Source: JAEUJZ01 sp964460115
GTDB lineage: Bacteria; Myxococcota_A; Polyangia; Palsa-1104; JAEUJZ01
Direction of reading: 5' to 3'
NCBI GenBank assembly: GCA_964460115.1
Contig: CAYWPR010000010.1
Span: forward strand, 1 to 64,000
DNA length: 64,000 nt
The first letter of the stretch is position 1, and every line of letters begins with the position of its first letter. Of the stretch, positions 16,216-23,601 are shown piece after piece. The position numbers and the translations under genes are program-made. The notes below the pieces were generated by a model, which saw only the letters and a list, made by a program, of their open reading frames with translations, was not told where the DNA came from and searched no databases.

Positions 16216-17084
16216 CCGGCCGCATCCGCAGCCAGCACGACAAAATCAAAAAGGTCATCGGCAGCCGCTGCCGTGGCCAAGGTCGCCAAAGGAGTCGCTG
16301 CGCCGGCATTGGCTGTCTTTAGGACGCGCACCGTACCTAGACCGCTTGCAACAAAGGCTTGTGTCTGTACATCGCAAAGTAGCGGGATATCGCGCTGCGC
16401 CGCCGCGGAAATTTGCAGCTCGTCCAGCGCTACGCGCAATGCTGCTGCCGAATCGCCCGGACGATAGGCCAGCGCGGTGCTAAGTATCTGGTTTCCGCAC
16501 TCCGGGAGAGCCGTTGCCGACCCAGTCAAAAGCACCGCAACGGCGGCATCACACAAAGCCGCATCTTTCGAATTCTCAAAAACCGCGGGGGCGGCGACTT
16601 CGCAGGCCAAAACCAGGCAGGCGCTTGCGTCTCCCAAAGACAAGAGCAATTGCGCCTCGCCGAGGGCCTCAAGGCCGGCGGTACGACCGCTGACGATGCA
16701 TAAACTTGGGCCGAGCAGCCCATGCTGAATCGACACTTCGCCAATGGGCGAAGAGGGCAAAGTGTAGGCAAACAGCCTGGGGCTTGGTTCGCCGCCGAGC
16801 ACGCCGCGATAGTACTCCTCATCCGTCTTGTGGCATCCCTGTGCCGTGCCCAGCACCACGGCAGTGGTTAGGGGCGATAGCCTGCCGACGGCTGGTCCCG
16901 TCAAAAGGACTCGGTCGGCGGCGCACAAAGCCAGCCCGCACAGGCGGTCCATGCGCGAAAGCTGACCGCTGCGCTCACTAGGCGCATGGGCCAAAAGCTG
17001 CGTCGTCAATGACTCCGTGATCGCCGGAAATAGCATCTCGGCAGCCAAAATTGTGCATGCATCCATCAAAGGCCGCGCCGGCAT
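16131..17084 (-). CDS. Ketosynthase-fold protein lacking the catalytic residues (chain-length-factor-like)
   Basis: From the ATG at 17084, two bases after the ketosynthase stop, 317 residues are encoded. The thiolase fold is visible (VVLGTAQGCHKTDEEYYRGVLGGE, SIQHGLLGPSLCIVSGRTAG, ACLVLACEVAAPAVFE), but the nucleophile turn has no Cys at the expected place and neither the HGTxT nor the GHxxG histidine is present. This is what is seen in the CLF subunits that pair with an active ketosynthase in type II polyketide and aryl-polyene systems. The gene lies directly behind an intact ketosynthase, so a KS/CLF heterodimer is the simplest reading. The C-terminal 28 codons overlap kdsC in the opposite direction. 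Confidence 0.7.
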   Translation of the reverse strand: MPARPLMDACTILAAEMLFPAITESLTTQLLAHAPSERSGQLSRMDRLCGLALCAADRVLLTGPAVGRLSPLTTAVVLGTAQGCHKTDEEYYRGVLGGEPSPRLFAYTLPSSPIGEVSIQHGLLGPSLCIVSGRTAGLEALGEAQLLLSLGDASACLVLACEVAAPAVFENSKDAALCDAAVAVLLTGSATALPECGNQILSTALAYRPGDSAAALRVALDELQISAAAQRDIPLLCDVQTQAFVASGLGTVRVLKTANAGAATPLATLATAAAADDLFDFVVLAADAAGQAAAARCQRIRSATSRTAPLPPGRLVT

Positions 17085-17086
17085 CC

Positions 17087-18379
17087 TTAGCCCGTCCCAA
17101 TGCAAGCAGCGTCGGTTGCAGCGCTGCTGAAAAGCAGGGCTGCGTTCAGCCCGCCAAATCCCGAAGAAGTCGATAGCACATGGCGCACTTTGGCCGCGCG
17201 CGCCGCGCCGCTCACAATATTTAATGCAATGTTCGGGTCGCACTGCGAGTGTCCGGCCGTGGGGGGAATGCGCTGCTCTTCAAGAATTCGCACCGCCATG
17301 ACCGCTTCCAAAGCGCCGGCCGCACCCAGGCTGTGGCCGATGGCGCCTTTGATGGAGTTGACGGGCACACTGGCGCTACGCGCTGCAAACACGGCGTGCA
17401 GGGCCTGCGCCTCCATCAGGTCATTAAAGCGCGTGGCCGTACCGTGTGCAGATACAAAATCGACGTCTGCCGCATCGAGCCCGGCATCGGCCAGCGCCGC
17501 TTGCATGGCGCGCGCGGCCCCTTTGCCTTCACGATCCGGTCCAGTCATGTGGCGACCATCGCCAGATCGGCCGCTGCCGTCTAGATACGCACGAATATGC
17601 TGACCGCGCGCTTGCGCATGGCATTCGGATTCAAGCAGCACAAAAGCCGCGCCTTCCCCCAAATTCATACCGCAGCGCTCGGCATCAAAAGGACGACAGG
17701 GCAAAAGTGCATGGGCCCGCAGCGCCAAAAATCCCGTGATGACAAAATCCTGCAGCGCATCGACCCCGCCACAAAGCACCGCGTCACACAAGTCGGCGCG
17801 GATCCAGTTCAATGCCACGCCGATGGCAGCATTGGACGATGCACAAGCAACCGAAATGACCTGCATCCGACAGATGTCGTGCTGCTTGGCAAGCCAGCGG
17901 GCGGGCGCGGCACAGCCGAAGTCCACTGGCGAATGCCCGCTTGTGGGCTCGCTTAAAATCGCCGTTGCGCCATCGCCAGCCGGAGGCAAGGCCTGCCGGC
18001 GCAACGCTTGTAGCCAAGCATTTTTTTCACCCAGCGTGGTTCCGATGCACAAACCAAGTCGAGGTGCATTGCGCTGCGCGGCGGATTGCCCAGACTGAGG
18101 CCAGCCGCCGTCGGCCAAGGCCTCTTTCGCGGCTAGTTCGGCCAGCCGCTGCGCACGCGCTGTGCCCGCAAGTACGTTGCTCGGCGCGAAATTGGGCAAA
18201 TCCGCGAATTCGAGCAGCGAAACAATGCCCACTGGAAGCGTTCCCAAACCGGCGGCAGCCAATTCTGCATGGCCCCGCACAGCTTGAACGCCGGCGAGCA
18301 AGCCTTCAAAAAAAGGCGAAACGCCAACGCCCAAGCTTGAGACTGCACCCAGGCCGGTGATGGCCACTCGCGGCTTCAT
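17087..18379 (-). CDS. Beta-ketoacyl-ACP synthase (FabF-like)
   Basis: From ATG 18379 (overlapping the acyltransferase stop as ATGA) 430 residues are made, starting MKPRVAITGLGAVSSLGVGV. The complete Cys-His-His set is present: VACASSNAAIG (Cys), SAHGTATRFNDLMEAQAL (His) and SIKGAIGHSLGAAGALEA (Lys and His). It therefore should catalyse decarboxylative Claisen condensation on ACP-bound substrates. The divergence from housekeeping FabF (for example VACASSN in place of TACASG) and the coupling with a CLF-like gene and an LpxL-like acyltransferase suggest specialised acyl-chain or polyene synthesis. No ACP, ketoreductase or dehydratase gene is adjacent, so these would have to come from elsewhere. 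Confidence 0.9.
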   Translation of the reverse strand: MKPRVAITGLGAVSSLGVGVSPFFEGLLAGVQAVRGHAELAAAGLGTLPVGIVSLLEFADLPNFAPSNVLAGTARAQRLAELAAKEALADGGWPQSGQSAAQRNAPRLGLCIGTTLGEKNAWLQALRRQALPPAGDGATAILSEPTSGHSPVDFGCAAPARWLAKQHDICRMQVISVACASSNAAIGVALNWIRADLCDAVLCGGVDALQDFVITGFLALRAHALLPCRPFDAERCGMNLGEGAAFVLLESECHAQARGQHIRAYLDGSGRSGDGRHMTGPDREGKGAARAMQAALADAGLDAADVDFVSAHGTATRFNDLMEAQALHAVFAARSASVPVNSIKGAIGHSLGAAGALEAVMAVRILEEQRIPPTAGHSQCDPNIALNIVSGAARAAKVRHVLSTSSGFGGLNAALLFSSAATDAACIGTG

Positions 18380-19368
18380 GGCGTGTCTTGTACCGGTACT
18401 GGCGCCGCAGCAGAATTTAGCGGCGTCGGCAAATTGGCAGCGGGCTCGGCCGCCGGCGGAGCAAAAAAATCGTAAAAGTGATACCACTGGGTGGGAGAGC
18501 GCAGCACGAAACGTTCATAGACGGCAATCAGCTTGGTCATGGCCGCTGCGATGTCGGCCTGGCGATCGCGGGTGTGCGCCACTTCGATGGGCGTTTCCAA
18601 GTAGTGCGCCACGCGTCGCCGATTTCCGGCCTGCTCTTCTACGATAAAAAAGCTCGGGACCAAAGGTGCGCCTGTCGCCCGCGCCAACATCACCGCTCCG
18701 GTGGAAAACCAAGCAGTTTGCCCGCAAAACGGCAGCTCCATCGTCTGCCCGCCTAAGTGGCGATCGATCTGCATGCCAAGCACGCCACCTTCTCGCAGCA
18801 CCTTGGCCAACCGCAGCACAGCAAAGGGCGTTTCGGTCGTATAGATGATGCGAAAGCGACCGCGAAAACGTTCTTCAAAAGCCTGCACCATGGGGTTTGG
18901 CTCTTGCGCCATGGCTTGGTAAAACGTCGGCAGCCCCCGCCAATCCGCCAAAAACGGCGCCACCTGCCACATGCCCAGGTGTCCGGTGACGGCGACCACT
19001 CCGCAGCCTTTTTCCACCGCCGTCACTACGTTGTCGCGTCCGATCGAGACGACTTCCATATCGATGGGAACATCCAGATGCAGCGAATAGGTGTCGCTGA
19101 TCATCTGTGCATAATTTCGAAACAGCCGAAAACTGCGCTGTTGCTCTTGCAGAAACGAGGCTGGGCCTAGCAGCTTGCGTAGATTTTTATCAACAGCTCG
19201 ACGGGCTTTGGGCAAAAGCGCATAAAAAAGGCCAGCCCAAAACGGCATGGTCAGGCGCTTTAGGAAAAGGGGCATATGTTTTATGCCCCCAAGCATCAGG
19301 CGACGAAAAAACGGTCCTTCGAAGCGATGGCGAAAAGAACGTCCTTGCTGGTTCAAAGCGCGGTCCAT
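18376..19368 (-). CDS. LpxL/HtrB-like lysophospholipid (lipid A-type) acyltransferase
   Basis: A 330-residue membrane-associated acyltransferase. A hydrophobic N-terminal anchor (PFWAGLFYALLP, about 43-54) is followed by the catalytic-type motif VVAVTGHLGMWQVAPFLAD (HxxxW/E class in place of HxxxxD), the region GGVLGMQIDRHLGG and FSTGAVMLARATGAPLVPSFF, all typical of LpxL/LpxM and of the related acyltransferases of aryl-polyene clusters. Its stop overlaps the ketosynthase start (ATGA), so the two are translationally coupled and the enzyme may use the product of that ketosynthase. The C-terminal 30 residues are an Ala/Pro-rich tail. Confidence 0.88.
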   Translation of the reverse strand: MDRALNQQGRSFRHRFEGPFFRRLMLGGIKHMPLFLKRLTMPFWAGLFYALLPKARRAVDKNLRKLLGPASFLQEQQRSFRLFRNYAQMISDTYSLHLDVPIDMEVVSIGRDNVVTAVEKGCGVVAVTGHLGMWQVAPFLADWRGLPTFYQAMAQEPNPMVQAFEERFRGRFRIIYTTETPFAVLRLAKVLREGGVLGMQIDRHLGGQTMELPFCGQTAWFSTGAVMLARATGAPLVPSFFIVEEQAGNRRRVAHYLETPIEVAHTRDRQADIAAAMTKLIAVYERFVLRSPTQWYHFYDFFAPPAAEPAANLPTPLNSAAAPVPVQDTP

Positions 19369-19498
19369 CTGTCGCCGGCAGTGTAGTCGAGCACGAGAAA
19401 AAGAAAAGAGAGGCGGCAGCGCCTTTTATCGTGAGGTCTCGCGGAAGCGCTGCTTGAAAATTTCGACGATTGAGCGGCAAAGACCGCTCGGCGGCGGT

Positions 19499-20701
19499 TT
19501 ACTTCGGCTCTTGGTCGCTGTGACGGGGCTCTTTGCGCGGCGCGGGTTTGGGCGCCGGCTCCTCTGAATCTGGACCGCTCGCCGGCGGCTCGGTGCGGGG
19601 TGGCTTGCCACCGCTCGCTTCGCCCGATTCTGAACCAGTGGCCGGTGGCTCGCTGCGGGGTGGCTTCCCGGTTCTTGGTTCCTCGGAATTCGGGCCGGTG
19701 GCTGGCGGCTCATCGCGGGGCGGCTTGCCCCTATTGGCGTCGTCTGAATCGTTGGTCGGCGAATCGTCCGAATTCTTATCCTTGCCGTCAGTATTCTTAT
19801 CTTTATCTTCGGGGTTTTTATCCTTGCTTTCTGCCCCCTTATCTTTGCCTTTGCCGTCAGTATTCTTATCCTTGCCTTCAGCAGGCTTGGGATCGGTCGA
19901 ATCGCCTTGGTGCTTTGGCTCTTGTTTGGGCTTGGGCTTTTCGCCCGAACCAGGCGGGCTGCTCGGCGGCGGCGGAGTACTCGGTGGCGGAGTACTCGGC
20001 GGCGGGCTACTCGGTGGCGGCGGCGAACTCGGCGGTGGCGAGCTTGGCGGCGGGCTGCTTGGCGGCGGGCTGCTTGGCGGTGGCGGAGAATTGTTTGACG
20101 AAGACCCCGAACCCCCAAGCGGCGGCAGGTTCAATGGCGGCATACTCAGGGGTGGTAAGCTCACCGGCGGAATGCTGGGCATTCCGCCCTTGGGGACCCC
20201 CCCGGTCGATGGAGTTCCACCGCCTGCCGTCGATTTGGGTGGCTTGCCACCGCCAGAGCCAAGCAGCGTCAGCCCTTCGTGCGCGATTTCGATGGTCTCG
20301 ATGGCAATTTCATTTTTGCTGGAATCAAAATCAGGGCCTTCCCACTTGCAAATCCAGGCTCGCTCAAACTGCCAGGTCCGCACTTCAGTATTGCCGGGGC
20401 CAAGCTGAATGATGTTTCCGCTAAAGCGGGTAATTTTTTCTTTGCAATTGCTCATAAAATGCAGCCGACGGTGCCACATCTCGTCGGTGGCAAATCCTTG
20501 TTTGAGCACCAGATTGGGAAATTTGGTCCGGCCGATCAGTTTTCTTTCATAGTCGTTGGTGCCGCCTTCTTGAAACGCCACGACCTCGGCTTCGGACTTC
20601 AAGCCGCTGACAGAACGAAAGTACGCGCATGCGTCTTTGCCGATCTTGACCATGAACATATAGGCGGCATAGGTATCTCGGCGCTTCCCGGTCGTGGCCA
20701 T
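19499..20701 (-). CDS. T4 gp19-like tail-tube (contractile injection system) protein with long low-complexity tail
   Basis: Residues 1-150 (for example YAAYMFMVKIGKDACAYFRS, SGLKSEAEVVAFQEGGTNDY, TKFPNLVLKQGFATDEMWHR, NEIAIETIEIAHEGLTLLG) match phage tail-tube proteins of the gp19/TIGR02241 type found in extracellular contractile injection systems. From residue 155 the protein changes to a disordered tail: Gly/Pro stretches, PPPSS repeats (about 205-255), a Lys/Asp/Gly segment (DKDKNTDGKDKN) and three copies of a GKPPRxEPPATG-type unit near the end. The total of 400 residues is more than twice a normal tube protein. A very good ribosome site (GAAGGAGGAG) precedes the ATG. No sheath, baseplate, spike or ATPase gene is nearby. 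Confidence 0.85.
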   Translation of the reverse strand: MATTGKRRDTYAAYMFMVKIGKDACAYFRSVSGLKSEAEVVAFQEGGTNDYERKLIGRTKFPNLVLKQGFATDEMWHRRLHFMSNCKEKITRFSGNIIQLGPGNTEVRTWQFERAWICKWEGPDFDSSKNEIAIETIEIAHEGLTLLGSGGGKPPKSTAGGGTPSTGGVPKGGMPSIPPVSLPPLSMPPLNLPPLGGSGSSSNNSPPPPSSPPPSSPPPSSPPPSSPPPPSSPPPSTPPPSTPPPPSSPPGSGEKPKPKQEPKHQGDSTDPKPAEGKDKNTDGKGKDKGAESKDKNPEDKDKNTDGKDKNSDDSPTNDSDDANRGKPPRDEPPATGPNSEEPRTGKPPRSEPPATGSESGEASGGKPPRTEPPASGPDSEEPAPKPAPRKEPRHSDQEPK

Positions 20702-20797
20702 TTAGCTCCTCCTTCGATCCAAGATGTCAGACCATCTCTAGCTACATGATATCGCGGCAGCGGCGACTTCGGCGAGGCATGGCGATATACTCAGGCC

Positions 20798-21466
20798 ATG
20801 TCGGTTCAAACTGTCGCAGCTGGCCTTCTTGCTTTTGCAGAGTTGGCCAGCATCATAGGTATTGTCGGCTGCGCCAGCCCGCGGTTGCGGCTTGACGCAA
20901 ATGTCGAGCCCCCTGGCACGTCCTACAAGGCGGCTTATGCACGCTGGACCCGCGAGGCTACCGCCGTGGCGTGGCAGGATTTAGACACCACGCTTTTGGT
21001 CAGCGCAACGCTGCGCTCGCGCGCTTTTCAGCGCGCCTACATTGACCGCTATCTGCATACCTACAGCATCAAAGATCCCGCTGAGCGGTCGCGCATCGAA
21101 ACGGTTGAGATGCAGCTTGCAGAGTCCGGCCTGAATTTCTGGGTGCGTACTGCGACGCATGACGCCAAATGGAACGATCTGACGCCGCAACGCGGACGCT
21201 GGCGCATCGCGCTTTTGGTGGAGCCCAAGGACACAGTCGAAGAAGTGCTGCCCTTAGAGGTCACCGCGGTGGGGCGTGGCGAAGGCTTGGAAACGGCGCT
21301 TTTTGACGAAACCCCTGATGTCTATAAGCGCATTTGGCGCTTGCGCTTTCCGCCGCTGCCGGCGTCGGCCACGGGGGTCGGCTGCACGACGGGCAAACCC
21401 TGCAAACTGATCCTGCGCTTTGTCGGTCCGGTCGGGAAGACGGACCTAGTCTGGAATCTAGAGTGA
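20798..21466 (+). CDS. Putative lipoprotein of unknown function
   Basis: Not recognised. The 222 residues start with a hydrophobic segment ending IIGIVGCAS, a lipobox with Cys25. The rest is soluble with a helical half (ATLRSRAFQRAYIDRYL) and a beta-rich C-terminal half (RWRIALLVEPKDTVEEVLPLEV, CKLILRFVGPVGKTDLVW), and has a pair of cysteines (CTTGKPC) likely to be bridged in the periplasm. It is divergent from the tail-tube gene, and 24 bases separate it from the FHA activator gene downstream. A TATACT hexamer only 12 bases before the ATG (20786-20791) hints at a short leader. Confidence 0.75.
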   Translation: MSVQTVAAGLLAFAELASIIGIVGCASPRLRLDANVEPPGTSYKAAYARWTREATAVAWQDLDTTLLVSATLRSRAFQRAYIDRYLHTYSIKDPAERSRIETVEMQLAESGLNFWVRTATHDAKWNDLTPQRGRWRIALLVEPKDTVEEVLPLEVTAVGRGEGLETALFDETPDVYKRIWRLRFPPLPASATGVGCTTGKPCKLILRFVGPVGKTDLVWNLE

Positions 21467-21490
21467 TATGGTGCGAACGGTTGATTCGAA

Positions 21491-23599
21491 ATGGCCAACC
21501 AAACCACGCCCATAAAGTTATCGTCTAAAACTCTGGAAGTGCTCTCGGGAGCGCGGCGCGGTCAGCGCTTGCTCCTTGAAGCGGCCAAAAAGGGTGCGCC
21601 GGCGTCAGAAATCGGCGCGCCGCCGGGGGCGCTTAGCATCACGATTGGTCGCGCACCACACAACCAGCTTAGCCTGCCCGAAGAACACTTATCGAGTGAA
21701 CACGGCCAGGTATTTGTAGAGGACGATCGCTATATCTATAAAGATCTGCGCTCGACCAACGGTTCGCGGCTGTTGCGCAAAAATGGGGATTTAGTGCCCG
21801 TCGATGCGGGCCAGGGCTTTGAAATTGCCCTGGAAGAGGGCGATAAGCTGCTTTTGGGCGATCCCCTGGATCCGGTCGCCGTGCTATTTCGATCGGCCAC
21901 GGCGAGTTCGGCAAATTCCGATGAATCCGGCGCCATGACCGCACCTACGCCGACGCTGCGCATCGATACGGCGCGCAAAGCAGCGGTGCTTTCTGACACC
22001 GAGCCGGACGATACCAGCCGGGTAGTGGCGCGCCTGGCTCTGGCCGAAGCCGAGGAAGTCGCCGGCAAGGTCGAGCGCGATCCGCAGCTTGCCGCGGTGC
22101 TGCTCGGCGTCTCTAAGAAGCTAGGCCGCCGCGGGTTGGAACTTTTGGCCGTGTTCGAAGGCATTGCCGATGCAGTCTTTGAACTGGTTCCACAGTCCAC
22201 TCACGTGGCCATCGACTTGGACGAGGGCGCGGGCGACAACCGCATGACCACGGTATTTGGCTCGGCGCGCAAGCCGGAAGCCAAAGCCGACAAGTCCGCG
22301 GCGCCGATTCGCACCTCGCGGGTGGTCGTACGGCGAGTTCTTAGCGAAAGAGCGGCGGTGCTTGTGGCCAATGCACCACAGGATTTGGCCAACGCCGTAT
22401 CGATCATGGGTGCGCGCATTCAATCGATCATCGGCGTGCCGCTGTGGGACGGCGATGCCATTCGCGGCGTCATCCAGTGCGATAACCGCAGTACTTCTGC
22501 GATGTTTCGCGAACGAGATTTAGAAGTACTGCTGGTGCTGGCCGGAATGTGTACTTTGGCCATCGAAAATGCGCGGCTGCTTTTGCGCTTGCGTGCCGCA
22601 GAAGAACAGCTTCGCGGCGAAAACCGCTATTTGAAAAGCCGTGAAGAAAAGCGCCGCGCCCCGGCCCCGATTGGCCACAGCCCGGCCATGCGCGAAGTGC
22701 TGCGCCAAGTCGAAAAGGTGCAAAGCACCCGCGCGACGGTATGCATCGAAGGGGAAACCGGCACCGGCAAAGAACTGATTGCTTCGCTGATTCACTATCA
22801 AAGTCCGCGCCGTGACAAACTTTTCGTCGCGCAAAACTGCGCCGCGGTGCCGGAAAATCTTCTGGAATCAGAACTTTTTGGACATAAAAAAGGGGCTTTT
22901 ACCGGCGCCGACAGCGATAAAAAGGGGCTGTTCGAAGTCGCCGATGGCGGCACGCTGTTTCTGGATGAAGTCGGCGAGATGTCGATGGGGCTGCAAGCCA
23001 AGCTGCTGCGCGTGCTGCAGGAAAACGAAATTCGTCCGGTCGGGGCCACTACGCCGCGCAAAATTGATGTGCGAATTATTTGCGCCACCAATCGCTCGCT
23101 GGAAAAAGAAGTGACAGAGGGCCGCTTTCGGCAGGATTTGTACTATCGGCTGAAAGTGTTTCCGATTCGCTTGCCGCCGCTGCGCGAACGCCGCGAAGAC
23201 ATTCCGCTGCTCGCGGAACACTTTTTGAAAAAGTACATGAGCGAGCTGAAAAAGCCGATTTCCGGCTTTACTCCCGATGCGCTGTCGCAGCTTGGCAGCT
23301 ATAACTGGCCCGGCAACGTGCGCGAATTGGAAAACGAAATTCAACGTCTGTGCATTCAGGTCGAGCCCGAGCATTTCATCGCGCCCGACCTTTTGGCTCA
23401 GCATCTGCGCCAAGCCGAAAGCGTCGTGGATCGCATCGCGCCGAAAAAAGGACCGCTCAAGGACATGATGGATGAGGTGGAACGCTTTCTCATCCTGCAG
23501 TGCTTGCGCGAACACGGCGCAAACAAGACGCGCGCCGCGGATGCCCTGGGCATTACGCGAGAAGGACTGCACAAAAAGTTGGCCCGTTTTGGCCTGTAG
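21491..23599 (+). CDS. FHA-GAF-type sigma-54 interacting transcriptional activator
   Basis: A 702-residue bacterial enhancer-binding protein. An N-terminal FHA domain (ITIGRAPHNQLSLPEEHLSSEH and KDLRSTNGSRLL, about 50-100) recognises phosphothreonine; a GAF-like region spans about 190-370; an AAA+ domain has Walker A GETGTGKELIA, the sigma-54-contact loop GAFTGAD and FLDEVGEMSMG; the C-terminal Fis-type HTH is ANKTRAADALGITREGLHKKL. It should activate RpoN-dependent promoters, with activity set by phosphorylation. The following kinase gene begins two bases after its stop and has its own FHA domain, so kinase and activator very likely form a signalling pair. Confidence 0.95.
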   Translation: MANQTTPIKLSSKTLEVLSGARRGQRLLLEAAKKGAPASEIGAPPGALSITIGRAPHNQLSLPEEHLSSEHGQVFVEDDRYIYKDLRSTNGSRLLRKNGDLVPVDAGQGFEIALEEGDKLLLGDPLDPVAVLFRSATASSANSDESGAMTAPTPTLRIDTARKAAVLSDTEPDDTSRVVARLALAEAEEVAGKVERDPQLAAVLLGVSKKLGRRGLELLAVFEGIADAVFELVPQSTHVAIDLDEGAGDNRMTTVFGSARKPEAKADKSAAPIRTSRVVVRRVLSERAAVLVANAPQDLANAVSIMGARIQSIIGVPLWDGDAIRGVIQCDNRSTSAMFRERDLEVLLVLAGMCTLAIENARLLLRLRAAEEQLRGENRYLKSREEKRRAPAPIGHSPAMREVLRQVEKVQSTRATVCIEGETGTGKELIASLIHYQSPRRDKLFVAQNCAAVPENLLESELFGHKKGAFTGADSDKKGLFEVADGGTLFLDEVGEMSMGLQAKLLRVLQENEIRPVGATTPRKIDVRIICATNRSLEKEVTEGRFRQDLYYRLKVFPIRLPPLRERREDIPLLAEHFLKKYMSELKKPISGFTPDALSQLGSYNWPGNVRELENEIQRLCIQVEPEHFIAPDLLAQHLRQAESVVDRIAPKKGPLKDMMDEVERFLILQCLREHGANKTRAADALGITREGLHKKLARFGL

Positions 23600-23601
23600 G
23601 G

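Noticed and set aside
16131..19368. Complete aryl-polyene biosynthetic cluster
   Set aside because: No acyl carrier protein, ketoreductase, dehydratase, ammonia-lyase or exporter genes are present, so only the partial set is reported.
19426..20408. Long Arg-rich (minus) and Gly/Leu-rich (plus) open frames over the tail-tube gene
   Set aside because: They are out-of-frame readings of the same low-complexity repeat DNA; they lack ribosome sites and family similarity, whereas the 19499-20701 frame has a clear tail-tube domain and strong ribosome site.
19499..20701. Tail-tube gene as part of a prophage
   Set aside because: No other structural, replication, lysis or integrase gene within the window; neighbours are chromosomal.
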